From Candidatus Woesearchaeota archaeon (GTDB lineage: Archaea > Nanobdellota > Nanobdellia > Woesearchaeales > UBA10200), in NCBI GenBank assembly GCA_016180275.1, contig JACPBN010000068.1, forward strand, positions 1 through 18,079: DNA of 18,079 bases, read 5' to 3'. Numbering within the stretch: the stretch's first letter is position 1; each line of letters opens with the position of its first letter. Shown here in pieces: positions 1 through 5,995 of the stretch. A model generated the notes under the pieces. That model ran no database searches, was not told where the DNA came from, and saw only the letters and a list, made by a program, of their open reading frames with translations. A program made the position numbers and the translations under genes.

Positions 1-50
1 AAACATTTAAAAAGGATGCAGTATTTATCTTGAAAATAGGGGGTAATAAA

Positions 51-554
51 ATGGAAGATCCACTAGAAGAGTTGTTAACAAGATTAGATTCAGATTTGAC
101 ACACAATGTTCCAAATTTAAGTGCAGATGGTGTAGAGGAATTATTAAGAAAAGCAAATCGTGAAGTAAATGAACTTATTCCTAGAGATTCGAGTGGGAAT
201 TTTAAAGATATTGCAAAAATATTGGCAATTACCAATGATGGACAACTTGTTGTTTACCGTACTTCAGACAGACCTTCAGGCAGACCTGGAAATTATGTAG
301 CACAGCTGTATGGAGATATGTACGAGGAACTTGTTACCACAATTTTTGACTGCCAAAAAAAGGTTAATGAAACTCTGGTTCGACAAGCTGAAAATCCTTT
401 TAGATATGATAGTGAGGGGGTTCCAATTCTACTTGGAGTCTTAGATCGAGCAGTAAAATATACTACTGATTTATTGAAGGAACTTGTGGAATTAAGAAAA
501 CCGTATAATAAGGCTCCTGATACTAATAGGCTAGAACAATTTGGCGTTACATAA
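51..554 (+). CDS. hypothetical protein, 167 aa
   Basis: A soluble, mostly helical and acidic-to-neutral protein that I do not recognise. No signal peptide, membrane segment or catalytic motif is visible. I chose the ATG at 51 because a GGGGGT ribosome binding site (39-44) lies 6 nt upstream; an in-frame TTG at 30 would add seven residues but has no such site. A TATA-like TTTAAAAA near 6-13 is placed to give a start around 30-35. The N-terminal third (about residues 1-45) and the C-terminal third (about 105-155) look helical, separated by a short strand-rich middle around ILAITNDGQLVVYRT. Its function is unknown. Confidence is in the coding call, not in any role. Confidence 0.7.
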   Translation: MEDPLEELLTRLDSDLTHNVPNLSADGVEELLRKANREVNELIPRDSSGNFKDIAKILAITNDGQLVVYRTSDRPSGRPGNYVAQLYGDMYEELVTTIFDCQKKVNETLVRQAENPFRYDSEGVPILLGVLDRAVKYTTDLLKELVELRKPYNKAPDTNRLEQFGVT

Positions 555-575
555 GTCTCTTATGCTGAGAAAAGA

Positions 576-584
576 TTTATATAT
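576..584 (+). promoter_or_regulatory. TATA box of the CHR transporter gene
   Basis: TTTATATAT is centred about 28 nt before the ATG at 608. No Shine-Dalgarno-like sequence lies between them, so the transcript is probably leaderless. Confidence 0.55.
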
Positions 585-607
585 TAAAATATTCATTCTC
601 TATTCCT

Positions 608-1912
608 ATGCAAAAATCTATAGCTAAAGCAATTAACTCATCTAAACTAAAAAATGCAAACCTATCAGATCTCTATCTCTATTTCTTAAAGCTGGGCACA
701 TTCTGCTTTGGTGGCCCAATTGCTTTAGCTGCATCAATGGAACGTGATTTAGTAGAAAAGAAGAAAGTTGTTTCTTTGCAGGAATATAAGGATGGATTAG
801 CGCTTGCTCAATTGGCTCCTGGGCCGATGGCAACACAGCTTGCAATGTATATTGGATATATAAGAGGGGGACTTATAGGCTCAACGATAGTTTCTCTTGC
901 ATTAATCCTGCCTTCATTCCTTATAGTATTATTGCTATCATGGTTTTACGTCAAGTTTAATGGCTTGTTTTGGCTGCAGGCAATGTTCTATGGCATTTCT
1001 GCTGCAGTTATTGCGGTAATTGCAAAAGGATCCTATAAATTACTAAAGAATACTATTCATACTCATTTATTATGGGCAATTGCAATTGTGCTTGCTATCG
1101 TGACAGCAATCACCAGAGAGGAAAATTTCTGGGCATTTTTAGCTGCTGGCATACTGACAATGCTGGTGTATGCATACAGACATACTGAAATCTTTGCAGT
1201 AAATGGGATAGGCAATAAAAAAGAGAGAAATGGCACTAAAATAGGCAAAGAGAGTATAGAAAAAAATAGGAATAGCGTTAAAAAAAGTAAATATAATATT
1301 AAAAAAACTGAAAAGAATAAAAACAAAAAAACTAATAAAAGCCTGCTGGCTTTTTTTCTCCCAGCATCATTATATGCAGCAGGTTCATCTAGCTTGTTAT
1401 TGACCCTCTTCCTCTATTTTGCAAAAGTCAGCTTGTTTGTGTTTGGGTCTGGATTAGCGATTGTGCCTTTCCTATACGGAGGCGTTGTGACTAATTACCA
1501 TTGGCTTGACGAAAGGCAATTCTTAGATGCAGTGGCAGTTGCAATGATAACTCCTGGACCAATAGTAATCACAGTTGCATTTATAGGATATTTGGTTGCA
1601 GGCTTGAAAGGTGCAGCTTTGGCTGCATTAGGCATGTTCTTGCCTGTCTATATTGTCACGATCGCATTAACACCTATATTTGCAAAGATCAGCAGAAATG
1701 TCTATGTCCGTGGATTTGTAGACGGCATCACTGCTGCAGCATTTGGCGCATTGGCTGGCGCAGTAGTTGTTCTTGCAACAAAGTCATTGGTTGATGTTAC
1801 TACTCTAATTATATCTCTTGCAACATTGCTTCTTGTCTTTAAAACAAAAATTCCTGAGCCTGTGATTATATTGGGTGCAGGATTGATTGGAATTATAATC
1901 TCTTTAATCTAA
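608..1912 (+). CDS. chrA: chromate transporter (CHR/ChrA) family, two-domain form
   Basis: A polytopic inner-membrane transporter of the CHR family, whose characterised bacterial members export chromate; the real substrate here is unknown. It is 434 aa with two homologous CHR halves. The first (about residues 20-195) has FCFGGP and LAQLAPGPMATQ; the second (about 258-434) has FVFGSG and AMITPGPIVITVAFIGY, the repeated PGP signature of the family. The halves are joined by a roughly 45-residue hydrophilic linker (about 198-244) very rich in Lys and Asn, longer than I would expect. The start is the ATG at 608, probably leaderless. The gene is convergent with the PPK2-family gene, 28 nt apart. 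Family assignment is secure; chromate as substrate is inference. Confidence 0.9.
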   Translation: MQKSIAKAINSSKLKNANLSDLYLYFLKLGTFCFGGPIALAASMERDLVEKKKVVSLQEYKDGLALAQLAPGPMATQLAMYIGYIRGGLIGSTIVSLALILPSFLIVLLLSWFYVKFNGLFWLQAMFYGISAAVIAVIAKGSYKLLKNTIHTHLLWAIAIVLAIVTAITREENFWAFLAAGILTMLVYAYRHTEIFAVNGIGNKKERNGTKIGKESIEKNRNSVKKSKYNIKKTEKNKNKKTNKSLLAFFLPASLYAAGSSSLLLTLFLYFAKVSLFVFGSGLAIVPFLYGGVVTNYHWLDERQFLDAVAVAMITPGPIVITVAFIGYLVAGLKGAALAALGMFLPVYIVTIALTPIFAKISRNVYVRGFVDGITAAAFGALAGAVVVLATKSLVDVTTLIISLATLLLVFKTKIPEPVIILGAGLIGIIISLI

Positions 1913-1940
1913 AAAATAAATAATAAAGAATTATCTCTCT

Positions 1941-2714
1941 TCACTGCATCGGCTCAGTTTCTAATTCCCTTAACACAACTTTCATGTCAGGCACAGGCTC
2001 GCCTAATGCGTCATAGAATCTTCTGATAACTGTCTTGATGGCATGGATCCTTGCATATCTTTTGTGCTCTGCAGAAATGATGTTCCAGGTTGCATGCTTT
2101 TTGTTAGTTTTCTTTATCATCTCTTCAGCAGCTTTAAGGTACTTGTTCCATTTTGTACGGTTGCGCCAGTCTTCTTTAGTGATTTTCCATTTCTTTAATG
2201 GCTCTTTTTCCCTTGCTTCAAATCTTTTCTTTTGCTCAGCTTTACTAAGATGCAAAAAGAACTTGATTATAATTGTGTTATCATCGGCTAGAGCTTTTTC
2301 AAAATTATTTATTTCATCGAATGCTCTTTTCCATTCATCTGGTGTGCAGAAATTCTCTATGCGCTCAACCATCACACGGCCATACCATGATCTGTCGAAG
2401 ATTGCTACCTGCCCCTGCTCAGGAATATGTGTCCAGAATCTCCATAAGTAATGATGTGCTTTTTCTGTTGGAGTTGGTGCAGAGATAGCATTTACCTTAA
2501 AATGCCTTGAATCCCAGACTTCTGTGATGCGTTTAATGCAGCCGCCTTTTCCTGCAGCATCCCATCCTTCAAACAATAGGATTACTTTGAAGTTGCCATG
2601 GATTATCCTTCTCTGGACTTCCAAAAGCTCATACTGGTATTTCTTCAACAGCTTGTAATATAACTTTTTTGACTTGATCTGTTTTGTAAGATCCAGGTCA
2701 GATAACATTCCCAT
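1941..2714 (-). CDS. ppk2: polyphosphate kinase 2 (PPK2) family protein
   Basis: A cytosolic P-loop kinase that transfers phosphate between polyphosphate and nucleotides. From the ATG at 2714 it has 257 aa. The Walker A segment GWDAAGKGG is at about residues 50-58, the Walker B-like FDRSWYGR at about 106-113, and the basic lid region follows (REKEPLKKWKITKEDWRNR). The WRFWTHIPEQGQ segment before Walker B resembles polyP:AMP/NDP phosphotransferases, so either AMP or nucleoside diphosphates could be the acceptor; the class cannot be settled by eye. The reading frame extends to a TTG at 2735, but GAGG 8 nt before the ATG at 2714 favours the shorter start. Single-domain length is normal for short PPK2 enzymes. 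Confidence 0.9.
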   Translation of the reverse strand: MGMLSDLDLTKQIKSKKLYYKLLKKYQYELLEVQRRIIHGNFKVILLFEGWDAAGKGGCIKRITEVWDSRHFKVNAISAPTPTEKAHHYLWRFWTHIPEQGQVAIFDRSWYGRVMVERIENFCTPDEWKRAFDEINNFEKALADDNTIIIKFFLHLSKAEQKKRFEAREKEPLKKWKITKEDWRNRTKWNKYLKAAEEMIKKTNKKHATWNIISAEHKRYARIHAIKTVIRRFYDALGEPVPDMKVVLRELETEPMQ

Positions 2715-2880
2715 GATGTTTGCCTCTTTGAACAAATTATAGTGTGATTAAATTATTGTATTGTTGTTAATAAATTTATTATTATTATTTTGCTTGCTGT
2801 ATATATTCTTTACTTATATTTTGGTATAATATCATCACTCCTATATTAAGCTTTTTGAGCCAAGAGAGATTAGGCGAAAC

Positions 2881-2888
2881 TTTTAAAA
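2881..2888 (+). promoter_or_regulatory. TATA box of tRNA-Ile
   Basis: TTTTAAAA preceded by purine-rich GCGAAAC (BRE-like). Its centre is about 31 nt before the first base of the tRNA, so transcription would start only a few bases upstream of the gene. Confidence 0.5.
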
Positions 2889-2954
2889 ACAAACTACTAT
2901 TTTAATGGATTACTTGGCCTCGTAGCTTAGCCTGGCTAGAGCGCTGCTCTGATA

Positions 2955-2974
2955 TGTCAAAAAATGACTCACAG
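2955..2974 (+). other. predicted tRNA intron, canonical position 37/38
   Basis: The intron folds with GTCA/TGAC as its inner helix. Exon TGA (33-35) pairs with intron TCA as the central helix, and three-base bulges TA|T and AG|A hold the cuts. This matches an archaeal bulge-helix-bulge, with one C-C mismatch in the central helix. Confidence 0.75.
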
Positions 2975-2996
2975 AGGCAGAGGTCCCGTGTTCAAA

Positions 2997-3027
2997 ATTT
3001 TAGCTGCGAAAGTTGCTATTAGGAATG
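2997..3027 (+). other. predicted non-canonical tRNA intron in the T-loop (59/60)
   Basis: About 31 extra bases separate TTCAAA from the closing T and the CACGG stem. A relaxed bulge-helix-bulge can be drawn: exon TTC pairs with intron GAA, the bulges are AA|A and TG|T, and an inner TAGC/GCTA hairpin closes the intron. The boundaries could shift by one base. Confidence 0.65.
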
Positions 3028-3109
3028 TCACGGCGAGGCCATTTTATATTTAATAAAATACCTAGATTAGATTATTATATCTCTAAGGAATCAGTTATAA
3101 TTCTAAACA

Positions 3110-4741
3110 ATGCCGGCAAAACAATCTCTAAATCTCCCAAACCATGAAGATGCGACGATTGCATTAGCTTTAGATACGATTAATATCGGAAAGCAAGCTC
3201 TTGTGTTTGTTAATTCCAAGAGAAGCGCAGAAAAGACAGCAGAGGATATTGCATTGTATCTGAAGAAAGCAAATCTGGTAGAGAAAGAGCATGTTGTAAT
3301 GTATTCTCAATTTGCAGATCAGGTGTTGCATGAATTAAGCACACCAACAAAGCAGTGTGAAAGGCTGGCTTTATGCTTAAAATCAGGTATTGCATTTCAT
3401 CATGCAGGATTGACTTCTAATCAAAGACAATTAATAGAGACAGAATTTAGGAATACTAAAATAAAAATAATTTGCTCCACTCCGACTCTTGCAATGGGCA
3501 TTGATCTTCCAGCATATAGGGCAGTATTAAAAGATTTGCGCAGATATAGCGGCTTTGGCATGACATGGATTCCTGTATTAGAATATTTACAGATGGCAGG
3601 AAGAGCAGGGCGTCCAAAATTTGACAATAAAGGAGAGGCAATTGCAATCTCCAAGAATGAAGCTGAGAGAGATGAATTATATGACAGGTATATCTGTGGC
3701 GTTCCGGAAGATATCCAGTCAAAACTAGCAGTTGAGCCTGTGTTAAGGACTTATGTTCTCTCTTTGATCGCAACAGAATTTGTAAGAAACAAAGAGCAGC
3801 TTTTAGATTTTTTCTCTCGGACTTTCTGGGCGTATCAGTATGGAGATATGGAAAGGCTGACTATGATCATAGATAAAGTCTTAACTTTGCTGGAAGAATT
3901 TGAATTTATTAAAATCCAGTCTACCAAAGATTTTGTCAGCGCAGATGAGCTTGAAGATGAAAATATTAATAAGATTTCTGCAACATTAATTGGCAAGAGA
4001 GTTGCTGAGCTGTATATTGATCCATTGACTGCATTTAAGTTAATGACAAATCTGCACAGAGCAGCAAAAGTCCAGATGCAGAGCTTAAAAAACAAGAATA
4101 CGCATTACAGCTTAGGCGACTTTTCTTATCTGCAGATGATTTCTAACACACTTGAGATGAGGCCATTGTTAAGTGTAAGAGCAAGTGAGTATGAGTTAAT
4201 CCAACAAGAAATGCTAAAGTATGAACCATATTTGCTTGAGAAAGTCCCATCAATGTATGAAGATGAGTATGATATGTTTCTTGAGTCAATTAAAACTTCT
4301 TTGATGTTTTTGGACTGGGTAAATGAAACGCAGGAAAAAGATTTGCTGGAAAAATATAATGTAAGGCCAGGAGAAGTATACGGCAATATTGAGAGCGCAG
4401 ACTGGCTGCTGTATTCAGCAGAGGAGCTTGCTCGGCTGTTGCAGTTTCAAGTGCTTCTTAAGGATATAATTAAGTTGCGCATCAGATTAAAATACGGCGC
4501 AAAAGAAGAACTGCTTGCATTACTGCAGTTAAAGCAGATTGGTAGGGTGCGTGCCAGGCGATTGTTTAGTAATAGAATTAGAGATATTGCAGATTTGAGA
4601 AAGACAGATTTATCTACCTTGTCGCAGATACTCGGAAAGAACATAGCATTGAATATAAAAGAGCAGCTGGGAGAAAATATTTCTGCTGTTCCTGAGAACA
4701 AGAGGAAAGGGCAGATTAATCTTGGGGATTATAAAGGGTGA
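3110..4741 (+). CDS. hel308: Hel308-family helicase fragment lacking the RecA1 domain
   Basis: This is the C-terminal three quarters of Hel308, the archaeal superfamily 2 3'-5' DNA helicase that acts at stalled forks. It has 543 aa. RecA2 (about 25-200) carries motif IV (LVFVNSKRSAEKTA, 31-44), FHHAGL (96-101), motif V (STPTLAMGIDLPA) and motif VI (QMAGRAGR, 161-168). The winged-helix domain, the ratchet domain (around LYIDPLTAF onward) and a C-terminal helix-hairpin-helix (IGRVRARRLF) follow. The whole RecA1 domain, with Walker A and the DEAH box, is missing. A TAA lies two codons before the ATG, and a tRNA gene lies just upstream. The C-terminal QINLGDY (535-541) resembles a PCNA-interacting motif. 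Alone it should not hydrolyse ATP; it may be half of a split helicase. Confidence 0.88.
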   Translation: MPAKQSLNLPNHEDATIALALDTINIGKQALVFVNSKRSAEKTAEDIALYLKKANLVEKEHVVMYSQFADQVLHELSTPTKQCERLALCLKSGIAFHHAGLTSNQRQLIETEFRNTKIKIICSTPTLAMGIDLPAYRAVLKDLRRYSGFGMTWIPVLEYLQMAGRAGRPKFDNKGEAIAISKNEAERDELYDRYICGVPEDIQSKLAVEPVLRTYVLSLIATEFVRNKEQLLDFFSRTFWAYQYGDMERLTMIIDKVLTLLEEFEFIKIQSTKDFVSADELEDENINKISATLIGKRVAELYIDPLTAFKLMTNLHRAAKVQMQSLKNKNTHYSLGDFSYLQMISNTLEMRPLLSVRASEYELIQQEMLKYEPYLLEKVPSMYEDEYDMFLESIKTSLMFLDWVNETQEKDLLEKYNVRPGEVYGNIESADWLLYSAEELARLLQFQVLLKDIIKLRIRLKYGAKEELLALLQLKQIGRVRARRLFSNRIRDIADLRKTDLSTLSQILGKNIALNIKEQLGENISAVPENKRKGQINLGDYKG

Positions 4742-4772
4742 AAACAACTCTACCGCATTTTAAACCAAAAAC

Positions 4773-4783
4773 TTTATATATAA
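4773..4783 (+). promoter_or_regulatory. TATA box of the MNT-HEPN operon
   Basis: TTTATATATAA lies about 40 nt before the ATG at 4821, predicting transcription start near 4803-4806 and a short leader containing AAGGT. Confidence 0.6.
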
Positions 4784-4787
4784 CTAG

Positions 4788-4809
4788 ATAGATATAACAT
4801 TATATCTAT
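4788..4809. promoter_or_regulatory. 22-bp palindrome, candidate operator
   Basis: ATAGATATAA and TTATATCTAT are exact reverse complements separated by CA. The palindrome fills the space from just after the TATA box to the predicted transcription start, where a bound dimer would block transcription. The first gene downstream encodes a winged helix-turn-helix, so autorepression is a natural inference. Confidence 0.6.
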
Positions 4810-4820
4810 TAAGGTATAAC

Positions 4821-5426
4821 ATGCTGACTCAGACTGAATCAAGGATATTGGGGCTATTATTTGATGATCTGACCAGAAGATATTCCATGCTTGAAATATC
4901 CAAAACATTAAAAATCCCTTATCCACAAACACATAGAAATATCAAGTCATTGGTTAAGAAAGATTTAGTTGCAAGCGCTCAGCAAGGGAAGTCAGTTTTT
5001 ATAGGAGTGAGTGTTACTGAAGTCAAGAAAGAATACATCACAGCTGAGTTATTGAGGAGAGATGAAGCTATTAAAAAATACAGCAAACTAAAGTTAGTTA
5101 TGCAGGATCTGGAAAGAATTCCAAAACTGCAATACGCTTGCATAGTATTTGGCAGTTATGCCAAAGGAGCTGCAAAGCCAGAGTCAGATATTGACTTATT
5201 ATTCATCATTCCTACAGAATATGATTATGGTTCGTTCGAAAAAAATGCAAAAAATTCATTGCTGACAGCTAATGTTGATATCAATATTGCTTTTGATGAG
5301 AGCCTGCATGAAATGTGGTCTAACCCTAAAAAACTTAATGTAGGCAATGAGCTTTTAAAAGGGCACATAATATTAAAAGGCGCAGAAGCTTTTCTAGAAG
5401 CTTTGAGGATGCACAATGTTGGTTGA
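4821..5426 (+). CDS. wHTH-nucleotidyltransferase (MNT) protein
   Basis: 201 aa. Residues 1-75 form a winged helix-turn-helix (SMLEISKTLKIPYPQTHRNIKSLVKKDLV). Residues about 95-195 form a minimal DNA polymerase beta-type nucleotidyltransferase with GS at 111-112, the metal-binding D123 and D125 in SDIDL, and a third aspartate D153 in NVDINI. The catalytic set is therefore complete. In known MNT-HEPN toxin-antitoxin pairs, such enzymes act as antitoxin by adding nucleotides to the HEPN toxin; here the fused wHTH suggests it also controls transcription. Its stop overlaps the next gene by 11 nt. The ATG at 4821 follows AAGGT. Whether this pair is a toxin system or a housekeeping regulator cannot be decided from sequence. 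Confidence 0.88.
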   Translation: MLTQTESRILGLLFDDLTRRYSMLEISKTLKIPYPQTHRNIKSLVKKDLVASAQQGKSVFIGVSVTEVKKEYITAELLRRDEAIKKYSKLKLVMQDLERIPKLQYACIVFGSYAKGAAKPESDIDLLFIIPTEYDYGSFEKNAKNSLLTANVDINIAFDESLHEMWSNPKKLNVGNELLKGHIILKGAEAFLEALRMHNVG

Positions 5427-5979
5427 AAAAGAAAGCCAAAGCTTAATTAAACAATTGATCAATGATGGAAAGATAATCAAGCCTGAGTCAGAAAGGCAAG
5501 AATATTTTTTAGGCAAGAGTATTGAATCACTTGATGTTGCTAGAAGGATTTACTCAATATCAGCAGATAAAAATGATAATCTAAAAAGTTTTATGTGGGT
5601 TATAACGGCAAGTTATTATTCAATGTTTTTTGCAGCAACTGCATTGCTTGCGCATTATAATAAGAAGATTAATGTTGATGCTGGAATACACAAAGCAACC
5701 TATCATGCTTTAGTATATTATTTTCATGTTCTTGATAAAAAGCTGCAGAAACACTTTATAGAATCATATAAGGATAACTATGACAGCGCTGAAGAATTAT
5801 TGCAGACAAGCGAGAAAAAAGCTTTAGAGCTGCTAGAAGACTTTAAGCATGAGCAGGATAAACGAAAAATATTTACTTATGAGATGGGGAAGGTAGCAGA
5901 AGAGTATAAGGCCAAGACATCGCTGCAAAGGGCTGAAAAATTTTATGAAGAAGTAAGAATGATAATTCAATCAAAATAA
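5416..5979 (+). CDS. HEPN domain protein, partner of the MNT protein
   Basis: 187 aa, all helical, with the HEPN core around ITASYYSMFFAATALLAHYNKK (about residues 60-85) and IHKATYHALVYYF. HEPN proteins paired with MNT enzymes are commonly RNase toxins, but I do not see the usual R-x4-6-H catalytic motif: the corresponding C-terminal stretch reads KRKIFTYEMGK, without a histidine. It may belong to the non-catalytic or binding-type HEPN group. GAGG (5405-5408), inside the end of the upstream gene, is 7 nt from the ATG at 5416, and the 11-nt overlap indicates translational coupling. PGK begins 16 nt after its stop, so all three genes may share a transcript. Confidence 0.85.
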   Translation: MLVEKESQSLIKQLINDGKIIKPESERQEYFLGKSIESLDVARRIYSISADKNDNLKSFMWVITASYYSMFFAATALLAHYNKKINVDAGIHKATYHALVYYFHVLDKKLQKHFIESYKDNYDSAEELLQTSEKKALELLEDFKHEQDKRKIFTYEMGKVAEEYKAKTSLQRAEKFYEEVRMIIQSK

Positions 5980-5995
5980 TAAAAAAGGTGATACC

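Larger units (their letters stand above)
2916..3041 (+). tRNA. tRNA-Ile(GAT) with two predicted introns
   Basis: The acceptor stem GGCCTCG (2916-2922) pairs perfectly with CGAGGCC (3034-3040), followed by discriminator A and no encoded CCA. The D-stem is GCTT/GAGC and the anticodon stem CTGCT/GGCAG (2944-2948/2976-2980). The anticodon GAT is at 2951-2953, the variable loop AGGTC, and the T-stem CCGTG/CACGG (2986-2990/3029-3033). Two stretches must be removed to make a normal tRNA: 20 nt after position 37 (2955-2974) and about 31 nt inside the T-loop after position 59 (2997-3027). Removing both leaves 75 nt with T-loop TTCAAAT and every standard stem length. Overall it closely resembles known archaeal tRNA-Ile(GAT). 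Confidence 0.88.

Noticed and set aside
2035..2451. A 138-codon plus-strand frame opposite the PPK2-family gene
   Set aside because: It is antisense to the Walker B and lid regions of the kinase and its translation is low-complexity hydrophobic and Ser-rich.
2997..3027. The T-loop insert as a fragment moved from the dus gene, which lost a segment of similar size
   Set aside because: The resemblance is limited to a few AT-rich bases and could not be tied to the actual lost sequence, which is unknown.
2916..3109. The tRNA gene as an integration site that cut hel308
   Set aside because: No integrase and no second copy of the tRNA 3' end were found in the window, and the hel308 fragment has its own clean start, so integration is not supported.
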